Source of the DNA: Hermetia illucens
Taxonomy: Eukaryota; Arthropoda; Insecta; Diptera; Stratiomyidae
Length of the DNA stretch: 64,000 nt
NCBI RefSeq assembly: GCF_905115235.1
Contig: NC_051854.1
Span: 20,186,001-20,250,000 of the forward strand
Reading direction: 5' to 3'
The notes beneath the pieces were generated by a model. It ran no database searches and had not been told where the DNA came from. It saw only the letters and a program-made list of their open reading frames with translations. A program made the position numbers and the translations under genes. Each line of letters begins with the position of its first letter. Within the stretch, counting starts at the first letter, position 1. This document shows positions 48,870 through 59,579 of this stretch, one piece after another.

Positions 48870-49290
48870 TATTATATTTTTCATAACGAGAAACAGAGTT
48901 GGCTGCATCTTCTTTTTCTTCATCCTTTGTCCCGTTCACAAGCGGGGTCGGCTCGTCGCGATCGATTTCACCATTTGGTTCTGTCAAATGCCTGAGGTGG
49001 ATACAATCGCGAGGATTTTAAATCCCCACCCAACGTATCAAGCCATCATTACTTTGGTTGCTTACCATCGACTTCCATGTTCAGACCAATCTTGGCAAGT
49101 GAATTCTCGTTAGCGCGAATTCCGTGGCCATACTAATCGAAGACGCCTCTCTCATAATGTTTCCACGATCCTCGCAACCCCCTAACGATGGCGGATATCC
49201 TTATTTCCAATAAAAAACGCCACTCGTCCAACGCAAGATCTTCGTTTCTACTACCGCAGGACGGACGACATTGTGGTAAATTTTAGATTT
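48870..49290 (-). mobile_element. LINE 3' end (second RTE-like family)
   Basis: The minus strand carries the 3' end of a widespread insect LINE: the plus strand reads cctttgtcccgttcacaagc followed by ggggtcggctcgtcgcgatc, and later gaccaatcttggcaagtgaa. Translation on the minus strand gives scraps such as LTEPNGEIDRDEPTPLVNGT. It is related to the C-terminal scrap at 20.1 kb. It is broken and 5'-truncated. Confidence 0.65.
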
Positions 49291-49549
49291 GAGACGTTCG
49301 ATAATACGTCGATCGTTGGCACTTATTCTGAGAAAAATAACACTTCAGGAATGACTGGAAATTATTCTGAAGCGAAATCGAATCCTTATTTATTGTTATT
49401 TCAAACCTAGAATGCGCGAAAGCATTTTCCATTTCCGGATTTCCTTTTGATTGTTGCCCTTTGGTTACAGCGGAGAATTCGAGAATCGTTTTAGATTCAG
49501 ATTTTCATGTTTGCGGAATGACATGTTTCCCTGTCAAAGAACGTAAACA

Positions 49550-50509
49550 ATGGGGAAGCGGCATGAGCATGACTCTGGCACTGGTAAGGATTTTCATCAT
49601 TATCATTCCTTGCATTACTAAAGGCGTCACTAAACTCCTCTGATATACATTCCAGGCCATCATCATTCGTCCTCATCGAAACGCCATAAGAAACACAAGA
49701 AGCATAAGAAGAAAAAACTCGACTATGACTCCGACGTGCAAGTCGATGTTGTCAGCGACGTCCCAATCACCCCGATCCGAGGTGAAGTCCAACCAGCGGA
49801 TTCCTTTCCCACCGCCGAGAAACTTAAGGCCCAGTCGTCCGGCTCAAAAAACACCCCACCATCTGCGAAGTCCCAAAAGCGCAAAAAAGGCAAAGGTAAG
49901 GAGAGCGAAACGTCCAGCGACGAGGAAAGATGGCTCGACGCAATCGAGTCTGGAAAATTGGAGGAAGTTGACGATGAGCTGAAGAAAATCAAGGATCCAA
50001 AACTGATGACTGCTCGGCAACGAGCTATGTACGAGCGAGGTACTGACAAGGAGCCAAGTCCTGGCGGGGAGCTGCTCATGTCGCTGCCAACTGGCTACAA
50101 GGAGAAAGTTCTGACCGCGGAAGCCATCCAAAAGGCTCAAATCAAATCGCAGAAGAGGAAACAACTGGCTGACGAGAAGCGGGAGAAGGACAAGAAGAAG
50201 ACTATGGAGCGGCTGTTGAAGAAGCAGGAATCAAAGGCCGCGAAGCAGACGAAGAATAAAATGGTGAAAGCAGCGCAGCCGGTGATTTCTTATCGGGACA
50301 CGGTGGATGGTGCGACGGTGTCCTTACCGCCCGGGGTGGATTTCCCGATTGCTCCCCAGATTGCTTATGATCCGCCCAAGCCGATTTTGTGTTCGATCCC
50401 GGGATGCTTCAATATCAAGCGGTACAACTGCTCCAAGACCAATGTCCCGCTTTGCAGTTTCAAGTGCTACCGACAGAATGTTGCTGCGCTCAAGAATATT
50501 ATTTGCTAG
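49550..50509 (+). CDS. INO80B: INO80 complex subunit B (PAPA-1 / ZNHIT4), 2 coding exons, 295 aa
   Basis: A subunit of the INO80 ATP-dependent chromatin remodeller, nuclear. Coding exon 1 is 49550-49583 and exon 2 is 49656-50509, with a 72-base GT-AG intron in phase 1. The start ATGGGGAAGCGG gives MGKRHEHDSGTG, leading into the His/Lys-rich KRHKKHKKHKKKK stretch (20-32) that matches the vertebrate N-terminus. An acidic segment and RWLDAI (about 103-108) are followed by MTARQRAMYERG (129-140), the PAPA-1 core, then a long Lys/Glu-rich helix. The C-terminus is a HIT-type zinc finger with Cys at 257, 262, 270, 278 and 282 (CSIPGC, CSK, CSFKC). The human protein is somewhat longer (about 350 aa), mostly at loops and tail. 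Frame intact. AATAAA follows 40 bases after the stop. Confidence 0.95.
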
Positions 50510-50549
50510 AAGTAAGGATAAGGTGAGAATGTTTGTGTGTAGAATGTTG

Positions 50550-50555
50550 AATAAA
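50550..50555 (+). promoter_or_regulatory. Poly(A) signal of INO80B
   Basis: AATAAA 41 bases after the TAG stop; a second AATAAA is at 50630-50635. Confidence 0.65.
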
Positions 50556-50639
50556 ATCTTGCTATTTAAGTAGTTTGACTTTAGAATAATGGAATGTTTT
50601 GACCGTTTAGAAATAGCAGTTTCCACCCAAATAAAGCCA

Positions 50640-51100
50640 GTATGTGCGGTTAGGTGTGCATTTTGTGAGTTTGGTGAATATAATTCCTTCTCTAGCCTCC
50701 AATTGGCACTGCTATGCTAATTTATCTTGGTACAGACAAGTCGCTAACCGTATTAGAGATTGAAACTGAATGGACATGTCGCAGTAAAACCATGTTCTCT
50801 ACCATTCAAGTCCTCCCGAAATTTCCATCCATCAAAGTTTTGTTCGGTAACACAAGACACAAGACAAAGGCGCACTTAATAAAAACCACGATTGGACTCT
50901 TCAGCCCCCCGGGGATCACCATTTTAGTTTTACTTTGCGGGATGTGCCGGCCCCTAGGCACTCGTCTTTCTGGTCCTTTAAGTTTTCAAGCTCCTAACTT
51001 TCTTCAGCATTTCGTCCTGTATTTTGATGATTGCGGAAGAAAACGAAGTCAGTTCTCACTCGACCACAGCATCTCCACAATTATATTCTCCAGGCTCACG
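50640..51100. other. Unassigned spacer downstream of INO80B
   Basis: A 147-codon plus-strand frame (50714-51157) has no domain and no splice context; it is probably chance. Confidence 0.4.
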
Positions 51101-51149
51101 TTCCTTCGGAGTGCTTGGTTTGGGTTTCATTTCTCCGTCGTGAACCCTG

Positions 51150-54100
51150 GGCTATGAAAATCTAATGGCCTGGTCCCTCCGCTGAGCCACCGCCTCCAGC
51201 AAAATTTGGCGGATCGTCCACCGCGAAGCGATGCAGATACTGCGTGGAGCAACAACGAAATTCTGTGAAGAGCTGGGTATCGTGGTAGCTGGTCTTCCCG
51301 TGTTTTCGCTCAACCCATACCCTAAACTTGGGAATGAGCCTGTGCGTTCACTGACTCTTGGAAGGTTCGTCTCATCTGCGTTGCGGCAGATCATACAACT
51401 CTGACCTTCCCGCATTCCTGCCTTGCATAGGAAAGTGCCCTGACTTCTTTCGCCAGAAAGTCGATTAGGATTACGGCTAGTATCACCACTATTACTTCAT
51501 CTGACCTGATCTAAACCGAATTCACCTGCTTCCGCCCCGCACAGGTGACGCCTAAATAGAATGGATCGCATCATTCCGACAAGAAGCAATTTCCGACGGT
51601 GTTTCGGTCCGCAAAAATTTGTCAATATTTGTATAAGTCCCTTGATGGCACTAGCGGGTTTTTTATACACGTACTCTAGGTGCTCCCCGAACCTCAGTTT
51701 GGAATCGATAAACACCCCTGATATTTGATAGCCGGCTTAGAGGCGGCTGTATATCCACTGATCTTGATAATGTTCTTCTTTCTACGGTTCGTTATTAAGG
51801 CTGCCGCTCCTTTCCAGACAATTTTACCGCTCTCACTATTTCCATCGCGAAGACCACATTCTTTGGCATCGACAAACCCTACAATCCCTACAAGCCCCCT
51901 CCGGGACGAGAAATACAAACACTCCCTTATACGTGACATTCAACAAAAAGGGAATCAATACCAAACCCTGCTGTATCCCCACTGTGACGATATATTTTTT
52001 GGGGCCCTTATCCCTGCCGTACCAGGGAGTCATCTTTCAGTGGTAATTCTCAACGAGAAACGCCTATCTTAGCCAATAGGTCTTAATTTAGCTCCACTTG
52101 GTGCGCTTTTAATATCCAATGCCAATATGAGATAGCAGTTACCGCGTATCAGCGCGTCTTTTGCCGGATTCACTCCCCCCGTAAAGTGTGTGTCGAAAGC
52201 GCTCCGTCAAGCCATTGCTTCTTTTGATGATGGGTAACAGTTTGTTGTAGAGAGCTGTATCCATCAGACCGGACGATATAATGCTGCATTTCCAGGTGGC
52301 CGATTGGATTTGGAAAGCAATACCAACTTTAACTTTTCCCACTAATCAAGGAATATTCCTTTCTTGAGGCATACTTCGAAGGTGTTAACGAAAAGTCGTG
52401 CCTAGTCTTCACTGCCGGCTTTAAAGCATAGTTAGGTATGCCATCCAAATTTGGGGCTTTGTTGTCGCGGATCCTATTTTATATTTCCAACAATTCCTGC
52501 TCAGTAACGGATGATACCAAGCACTCGTTGAGCTGGACCACGGTTTGCCTTGCGCTTTCCTGATGGTAAGAAAATAGAATGGCAAAAATTGTTTTTAGAA
52601 TACGTTGATAAGTCATTGTCATTACCACCCTGCAAAGCTAGCCCAAAGCTTTTATGTCGTCATCTTTGCAGAACTCTGAAGTAGTTTTTTTTTACTTTTC
52701 CTAATGGCTTCTTGTAGGCGGCCGACCGCCTGTTTGTATGCCTCCTGTCGATCGTCGCTTCCGGGATTTCTCCTGAGGCTTTGATAAAGCTTTCTTGTTT
52801 GAAGACATGCGTCTCGTAAAGTTGCAATTTCCTTGCTCCACCAATAGTTGGTTGGCCTACTGGCAGCGGTTTCCTTCTTTGTATAGTAATGAAGCAATAT
52901 CTCTAGCTGACATTACGGTACAATCAAGCGCACAAGAGGGCCTGTCGAGAATGAATCCCGCGCTTTGGTATAGCAGCCGTCATCATCACGGACCACGGAA
53001 TGCAGTTTGAGTCTACTCTTTTCTCGGAGTTAGGCAAACTCCTTTGTTTCAGACGTCACAGGACCATTGAATACCCTCCGCAGTCCAATGGGATTTCGAG
53101 ACGCCCAAGGACTTCGACGCATGCTCACAGGTCCTGATTAGGATTGACGCTCTTCAGAGGCCGCTGTACCCACCATACAGCAGCCCCTTTAAAGGCCTGG
53201 AGCAAATGAGCACTCCTTGAAGCTCGACGTTTGGGGCTGAAGGCCTTCACTGAACCGGGGGACGCTCAAAATAAGGGCCCGCGTGGCGTCAGGTTCGCCA
53301 GGTGATCCCATTGGCGTCCTGGGTTCCTCCGCTAAATCCGGGCGGTTTCAGCTGGGGGCGGAGTGAAGTGGTTCGGAGGCATGAACCACGACGGCATTTC
53401 CGATGGTGAATTCACCTCCGTCGACACGGCTGGCGGCCTGACACGAGGCCGGCGCGCGAACTTCCCTCTCTTCTTGTTAGAATCGCCGGCGCAAACAGAC
53501 CTCTTGAAGTTGTTCCTCCCAGACAGATTTTTTGGAGTAACGTGAAATTCCAGGCAACAATTGTCCGCTTTACGGTTGTGTAAGTTTTTTTGGTTACATT
53601 CCGAAGCAATGTTGCAATTTTGACTAGACCGGAACAGAGGCTTCCAAAGTAGCATCGTACGCTTCTGTTACCTATTGTGTGATTGGAGTGAATTTCTTTC
53701 TGGTCGTACCAGTAAGAGATATGCCATGTTTGACCGCCGTCGAAAACGTGGTTGCCTGGTGGCCATTGTGAGTATAGCCTCATAAGCTTGCCAAACAATT
53801 CTTCTGGCTAAAGTGACCCTCACGTATATCAGGTCTACTACAGTTACAGTGTTACTGCCTTGAATATGCCGATGGCTCACATCCTCCGTCCCTTTCCACA
53901 ATGTTTAACTTGTGTAAGCTCTACAGCCCTTGCTGATATGGCCCTCAGTCCCGCATCTCTTGCATTGCTTCGACCTGTCGTTCGCACTGGTATATTCCTG
54001 GCCAATGTGGCAAGCCCAAGCCATCTAAAGTACCGTTTCGGGGCAACTAGCTCCCTAAGTTGAAAAATAATCCAGTTTATTCTTACTCTTCGTACTGCTA

Positions 54101-54590
54101 AAAGTTTCTGCACTGCAACTGGTTGGCTGATGATGGTGATTATGCCCCACTGTTGACTTTTCGCAACGTTTTCACCGCTGCACCTTGAAGTCCGATAAGA
54201 TTGAAGTCCTTTTCCGAAACCTTGCGTACCTCCTCCTTCGTGGTTATCTCGTCTATATTCTTGCAGAGTATAGCGATCTCCGGCCTGCTAGCCCTTATAT
54301 CCACTTCCTGTCGTAAGGACTTTTTAATTTGATTCAGAAAATTGTGCACGGTTACACTAAGTATCCCTTCTGAGACCGTTTAATGGGGCTAACATTATTT
54401 CCTAAACTGACGAGTTGCAGGTCTGCCTTCACTCTCCTGAGAATATCAGCGTATGACCCTTCATCTTGCTTAGAGATGATGATGACCACCGGTCGTATCC
54501 TCCTCCGTTTTCTCCTTTTCCGAAGCACCAACTTTCCGTGTTTTGAAAGGGCATGAATTCTGTTGCCTATCTCTTTCATATTCGGTCTTA
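51150..54590 (-). mobile_element. R1-clade-like LINE, split by an LTR-element fragment
   Basis: Read from 54590 down. ORF1 at 54580-53880 has SYADILRRVKADLQLVSLGNN, DEITTKEEVRKVSE, AVKTLRKVNSGA and a decayed CCHC zone. Endonuclease scraps (DLIYVRVTLARRI) lie near 53830. The linker at 52652-52897 reads RPTNYWWSKEIATLRDACLQ. RT remains lie at 52640-51500: LMDTALYNKLLPIIKRSNGL, YKGVF, AALITNRRKKNI, KPAIKYQG, FIDSKLRFGEHLEYVYKKPA and GPKHRRKLLLVGMMRSIL. Catalytic blocks are scrambled by shifts. The piece at 52965-53480 is foreign. This family is not copy A/B: its ORF1 wording differs. Confidence 0.82.
52965..53480 (+). mobile_element. Ty3/Gypsy integrase-end fragment inside the R1-like LINE
   Basis: Plus-strand integrase sequence (VIITDHGMQFESTLFSELGK, then RRHRTIEYPPQSNG) and what looks like the 3' end of the element after it. 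It is a broken fossil, related in wording to the elements at 24.8 kb (+) and 61.3 kb (-). It lies in opposite orientation within the R1-like LINE and is therefore the later arrival, or a recombination patch. Confidence 0.7.
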
Positions 54591-54659
54591 TGGGTATCCT
54601 TCCTGTAGCCGGAGAAACTAATAGCTATCATCACAGCGACATATGATGGCGCACGATGC

Positions 54660-55560
54660 GACGTGCTACACCGAGGCGAAATCTGAGAGGGTTGCACATT
54701 ATCATCGGTATTATTCTTTCTTGTTATGGTGGTGTTGTTCATGCCGCCTTGTCCGGAGAACGTGGAGAAGTTCCATGGACTATGACACCAATCCTCAAAC
54801 AAATCGACTACGCTGATGAAATTTGTTCACTCTCTCCAGCCTTGGCCAAATGGAATTGGAAAGAGAAGCAGGCAGAGTTGGACTGAAGTTAAACAGCAAC
54901 AAAACCAAGGTTCTCAGTCTGACGGGTCATCGATAATGGCCAGACTATCGAATGTGTCGATCAATTTGCATATCTAGGAAGCGTATTTTCGCGAAGCATG
55001 GCCGGCGGTGACACCGAACTGAATGAAGCCCGACGCACTAACAGCGCTAGGTCCGACTTCGGTGTCTCGTCTAAAATCTGGATATACAGTTATCTCAACA
55101 CCAAGATCTAGTTAAGACTGATCTACGTCAGTTTTTTTGTGTTGCTATATGGAAGTAGCACATGGAAAGTGACCCCTACTGTTGCTCAAAAGCTCGAAGT
55201 CTTCCTCAACACCTGTCTGCGCCGTATCATCACAATACGCTGGTCTGATTCTATTACAAACGAAGAACTTGGTCGGCGCACAGGTCACCAGTACGCAATG
55301 TAATCGGAAGTGGCAATGGCTAGCTCTAGCATTAAGGAGGGGCGACAAATGCATTGCACTCCACTCTCCCAATTTGACCGACTAGTGGATCATCCCAAGC
55401 GCCCTTAACGCTGAATGGTAGAGAAGAAGTTCAGACGTAGTAGGAAACCGTGGGGGGAGCTGAACAGCAATTTAGGTGATTGCGAACGTTGGCACATAGA
55501 TGTGGTTGACGCGCTATACCTCACTAAAGGGGAAATGGCAACCATACATGCGAGATAGAC
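54660..55560 (+). mobile_element. LINE RT C-terminal fragment
   Basis: Frames read IDYADEICSLSPALAK (a YADD-type box, here YADE), then GLKLNSNKTKVLSL, CVDQFAYLGSVFSR, GGDTELNEARRTNSA, KIWIYSYLNTKI, LLYGSSTWKVTPTVAQKLEV and FLNTCLRRIITIRWSDSITN, then EELGRRTG and KWQWLALALRRGD. This is the thumb and C-terminal domain of a LINE whose clade I cannot fix (RTE-like or a relative). Broken by several stops. Confidence 0.75.
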
Positions 55561-57080
55561 GATTTCTCCACAATCCTCCAGCTCCTAACTAGCCTATTTA
55601 TAAAGGAATTCCCCAGGGTTATGTCAAGGATTTTTTACGAGATACTAATCATAAATGGTGGCGTGTTTTCTACATTGTGTATTTCTAACCTCTTCGAATG
55701 TTGTCATAGCCTCGCCAGATCTATGTGTAGTGGTAGTGTCTTTCTCTCGCAGTACTTCACCAGTCTAACGGCTTGTTCCGATATCATGCGGGTGTCGTCT
55801 CTAGGGAAGCTGCCCGATGCCACATGTGTTTATAAATGGCTGTTTGCCTCAACCATGGGATCGATACCGATGGCATTAACTTCGCTGTCTGCCTTAAGCG
55901 CTAGAAAATCCTGAAGATTTAGATCCCGTAGCTTTTTCTGCTCAATAGGCATCTACCCTGCTCAATTCTACACTCTCGGCCTTCATAATCACCATGATTC
56001 CTTCAGGGGGGCTTTCCACCCGACTTCGAAATATCCTTCTGTGATGCCATATTGGAATTGGGGATGGCCAAAAACCATCCTGAGTGGCGGAAGGGCCAAG
56101 AGGGCGACTTTCAGCACTTGGGATCAATGTTTGATGATTGTAGTCGTCGGATTCACAGATCGCCGAGCTTCCCCAGTTGACAAAGTCTGCATGGAAGTTT
56201 CATCACTTGTGGTTTTCCGCAGCCGTAACTCAACTTCCTCATAGCTCTAACAACCTCGCGTACCGGCAGCTTCTACCAGGGAATTCTGCAGCTACAACTG
56301 ATCTCGTTCATAGCTTGGAAAAGAATCTAATTTATCGACCTTTCGTCTAGCCGCTCCAATAGCTGGCCGGATGCACGTCACCGCGCTAGTATAACTTATT
56401 CCGGGCCTTTTGACTCTTACCTTTGCCCCGGCGTACTCGAGATTTCCTCGTTCTTGTGTTCGCGATTGGGTTTCTTGCGAACATTTGTTGTTGTTTGATA
56501 TCAGCTTCTCCCCTCTCCTTCGGTTCCACCATTTAACACTTAGTTCTATTCAGAGCTTCCTTAACCTCTTCCGGTTCCAAGCGTTTCTTTAAATAGCGCT
56601 AATATCATTTAGTGCCTGCGCTACGGAGTCTACTTTCTTTTTGACATGCGTTATGCTAACTTCAGTCGTACTTTTGCTGAATCTTTCCTTCTAATCAAGA
56701 ACCTTAGTTGGCTGTGTCCTTCTTAGCACACGACTATTGAGCTTGGCTCCACTTGACTTCTTGGTTGTTATCACTTGGTTCACATTGCCATGTAGTCCCG
56801 GTTGTTGGTTGTTATTTTTGTTTTTCTCTATATTTATTCCACTCATGAATCTCGTGACTAGGGGGGTTAGGAGGTACGCGGTGCGTTAGTTCCCGTAGCA
56901 AGATTACTTCACGCTTACTCACTGAGGCGACCAGGTATCAATGAGACTCTCTTCATACAGTACCCAAGCTTGTAAATTATCCCATGGGTATCGTTCATGT
57001 AAAATCTTGGATTTTGACTTGTTTTGATGATAGTAGGGTCATGTCGTACAGGGTGTAGCGATCACCACGCACTAACGGTC
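55560..57080. other. Unassigned 1.5 kb stretch
   Basis: Minus-strand frames at about 56270-56660 (for example VDSVAQALNDISAI, MNEISCSCRIPW) have a faint look of a LINE ORF1, but no zinc knuckle is visible. Otherwise nothing recognised. Confidence 0.35.
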
Positions 57081-57085
57081 TTGGG

Positions 57086-57121
57086 AGACGAAAAACATCG
57101 ATAGACCGATGTTTTTCGTCT
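57086..57121. repeat. Perfect 15-bp inverted repeat (hairpin)
   Basis: agacgaaaaacatcg at 57086-57100, a 6-base loop atagac, then the exact reverse complement at 57107-57121. It lies about 45 bases beyond the 3' tail of RTE-like copy 6. Confidence 0.9.
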
Positions 57122-57164
57122 ATCCTGTGGAACACTGCTCGACCCCATAGTTAATAATGGTATA

Positions 57165-58492
57165 CATCATTGTCAATGTCGCAATAACCGGTATTTGGTC
57201 TAGGCCTGCCTTAGTAAGGAACTGCAGACATCCCGGTTTTGCGAGGAGGCCCACCAATTCGATATCCTTAAAAGCTGTCTGCCATCCTACTCTACGCCAT
57301 CGCTCCATCTGAGACAGGGTCTGCCACGTCTTCTTTTTCTACAATAGAGGTTGCCCTTATAGGCTTTTCGGGCTATTAAGTGATTCGGATTAACCTGTTG
57401 AGCAGGTGACGTGGTATCACTCACAAAATTTCATGGTTGTAGACGCTACGGAATTGGCCATCTTCATGAAGAACGTCAAAAATTCTTCGGAAGATTCTTC
57501 ACTCGAACACGGCCAAGAGTTCGTAATTTTTCTTGTTAAGAACCCAACTCTCTAAGGAATACATGACGACTGGCAAGATCGTTGTCTTTTATAGTAAGAG
57601 ATTTGACCCTTTGGTGAGACGTTTCGAGCGGATGTTTCGTGTGGAACAGTTTTTGTAAGCTGAAATAGGCTCTTTTGGCTGCCAACAACCTTGCGCGGAT
57701 TTCATCGTTGTAGCTGCTATCGCTTGTGATTGCCGACCCTAGATGGGAGAAACTATCAACTGTCTCAAAGTTGTAGTCTTCTCTCTTTATTGTTTTTGTT
57801 TGACCAGTGCGATTCGATATTGTTCGTTCTTTGGTTTTTTGCACTGACGTTACCACCATGTACTCCGTCTTGCCTTTATTAATGTGCAGCCCAAGATCTC
57901 GCGCTAATCGCTACCTGCTCGATCTGGATGAAGGTAAACTGTACATCTCGGGTTGTTCTTCCCATAATGTCAATATCGTCAGCGTAGGACAGTATTTGGG
58001 TGGACTTGAAGAGGATGGTGCTTCTTGCATTAACATCTGCATCGCGGATCACTTTTTCTAGGACCAGGTTAAAAAGGATCCATGATAGGGCATCCCCTTG
58101 TCTTAGAACATTGTTGATGTCGAATGGTCTGGAGAGTGATCCTCCTGCTTTTATCTGGTGAGGGTCAGCCTAGCCGGGATGTACAATTTAGTCGTGTAAA
58201 GTTTTACCCTGGGTATGCTATCAGCTATGAAGCCAATGAAAAGATGGTGAAACTAATGGCCACATTCCAAGAGTTTTTCCATCGTTTGTTGCGAGAGAAA
58301 ATCTGATCTGTTGCTGATTTGCCTGGAGTGAAACCTCTTTAGTATGAGCCAATGATGTTCTGGGCGTATGGGGCTATCCGGCCTAGCAAGATAACGGAGA
58401 ATATCTTATAGATGGTTCTCAGCAACGTGATACCTCAGTAATTGCTGCACTGCGTGATATTTCCCTTTTTATGTATGGGACAGATAATTTCT
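57165..58492 (-). mobile_element. RTE-like LINE 3' fragment, copy 6
   Basis: Read from 58492 down. It begins in the RT at the same KK-type/cysteine-rich block seen at 45.47 kb, continues through decayed GLRQGDAL-type and IGRTTRDVQ-type regions, then the 107-codon frame at 57536-57859 ([40 protein letters not shown]) and the C-terminal AFKDIELVGLLAKPGC region. It ends near 57165 with a decayed tga tail. It is clearly more diverged than copies 1, 4 and 5. It stops about 60 bases short of the IFT20 stop codon. Confidence 0.85.
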
Positions 58493-58552
58493 CACAGAAA
58501 GCAGGCAGAAAAAGGTCCTAATAAAAATAAGTTCAATGCATTTTTAAACATT

Positions 58553-58558
58553 TTTATT
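58553..58558 (-). promoter_or_regulatory. Poly(A) signal overlapping the IFT20 stop
   Basis: Minus-strand AATAAA overlaps the TAA stop codon (58554-58556). Cleavage 15-30 bases later would give an unusually short 3' UTR. Confidence 0.5.
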
Positions 58559-59103
58559 GATTCTGCATGAAATTATTGATAATTTCCTGCTGTTCCGTTT
58601 CAATGCGCTGTAAATACTGAAACTCAGTTTTCAAGCGATCCAATTCCATTGCCCGCTCCAATATTTGTGCCTGAAGTAGAGATAGTGGAATAATATTAGA
58701 AATTAGATCAGAATATCAACGAGAATGCAATTAAAGCAGAAAAACCTGATAATGTTGCTGCTCGGCTTCTCTTTGCTTGGAAACAGTTTTCAATAAATTC
58801 TGAGTGTTAATTGCGCGCAACTTTTCTTGTTCGACATCCTTTGAGTAGTTTTCAGCGGTTTGAAGGAAGTCAGCAGCGATTCTTTTGAAGTTCTGTAGCT
58901 CTGGAAGTATTAAATGTTTGTAAAATGAAATTCAGTTGCGAATATTTTTGAATTAGTCAGAGTTTGGTTACGAATTTACTTTCAGCATATTCGTTGCACT
59001 CTTCCTTCAAGTCATTTGTCTCCGTAGCGATCTTCGGATCTAGCACTCGCAAATAGTAAATATCATCGATATAAAGTCCCGCCTTTTGCAATTCCTCCGA
59101 CAT
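58554..59103 (-). CDS. IFT20: Intraflagellar transport protein 20 (IFT20), 3 coding exons, 131 aa
   Basis: A small coiled-coil subunit of the IFT-B complex that carries cargo between the Golgi and the ciliary base. Coding exons in gene order: 59103-58980, 58900-58746, 58670-58554. Introns of 79 and 75 bases are GT-AG with consistent phases. The protein starts MSEELQKAGLYIDDIYYLRV and continues LDPKIATETNDLKEECNEYA, matching the IFT20 N-terminus (AGLHFDEL-LRVLDPEV). The rest is helical, with EKLRAINTQNLLKTVSKQRE and QRIETEQQEIINNFMQNQ at the end. The human protein is 132 aa, so length is normal. An in-frame ATG at 59196 is rejected because the family starts about eight residues before AGL. The frame is intact. 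A divergent BTB gene starts 308 bases away. Confidence 0.95.
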
Positions 59104-59411
59104 TTTCACACTTTTCAATTTGAATTGTTTGCCTTCCGGTTCCCATGGCACCCGGTACTGCCACACCGAAACGATACTCGCCAGACAGAACCGCATCCGA
59201 AACCGTCACGAATCTGACACTTTGACAGCAGATACGTCGCAAGAACTGTCAACAGCACTTTCAACAAGATCCACTTTGGGCTCTAGAACTTGCGCAAACT
59301 TGCCGCGGCACAGTTCAACCGTAACATTTAACTCGTCGAGACGACCAGTAACTTTGTATTTGTCGCGAGGTGTTCGTAAACGGCTACAAAATTGAGTCGG
59401 ACAAACGGGAA
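59104..59411. promoter_or_regulatory. Shared divergent promoter interval, IFT20 / BACURD-type gene
   Basis: Only 308 bases separate the two start codons of divergently transcribed genes, so both 5' UTRs and core promoters must lie here. I see no TATA box in either direction. It is the natural candidate for a bidirectional promoter. Confidence 0.65.
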
Positions 59412-59577
59412 ATGTCCGGCGACCACAAGACGGTGCTCCAGGGCAGCCCTTCGCAGTACGTCAAATTGAATGTAGGCGGTTGCCTGTTCTACACAACGAT
59501 CGGGACCCTGACCAAGCATGATACCATGCTCAGTGCGATGTTCAGCGGTCGAATGGAAGTCCTGACCGACTCGGAAG
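59412..59577 (+). CDS. BACURD-type BTB/CUL3 adaptor (KCTD10/KCTD13/TNFAIP1 family), first coding exon only
   Basis: [10 protein letters not shown] leads into [20 protein letters not shown] (16-35) and [20 protein letters not shown] (36-55), the start of a KCTD-type BTB domain. In this family the BTB domain binds CUL3 and recruits RhoA for ubiquitylation. The exon ends in phase 1 at a good donor, GAAG|gtgagt at 59577/59578, so the next residue is the Gly of the expected SEGW. A longer in-frame stretch upstream lacks an ATG and ends at a stop codon, so the start at 59412 is firm. No further exon is visible to 64000; the first intron is at least 4.4 kb and carries retrotransposon remains. Family is clear, paralogue is not. 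Confidence 0.9.
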
Positions 59578-59579
59578 GT

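Noticed and set aside
50714-51157. 147-codon plus-strand frame after INO80B
   Set aside because: No domain and no family resemblance; probably a chance frame in spacer DNA.
59104-59196. Longer IFT20 N-terminus from an upstream ATG
   Set aside because: The family starts just before the AGL motif; the extra 31 residues are unlike IFT20 and use most of the promoter interval.
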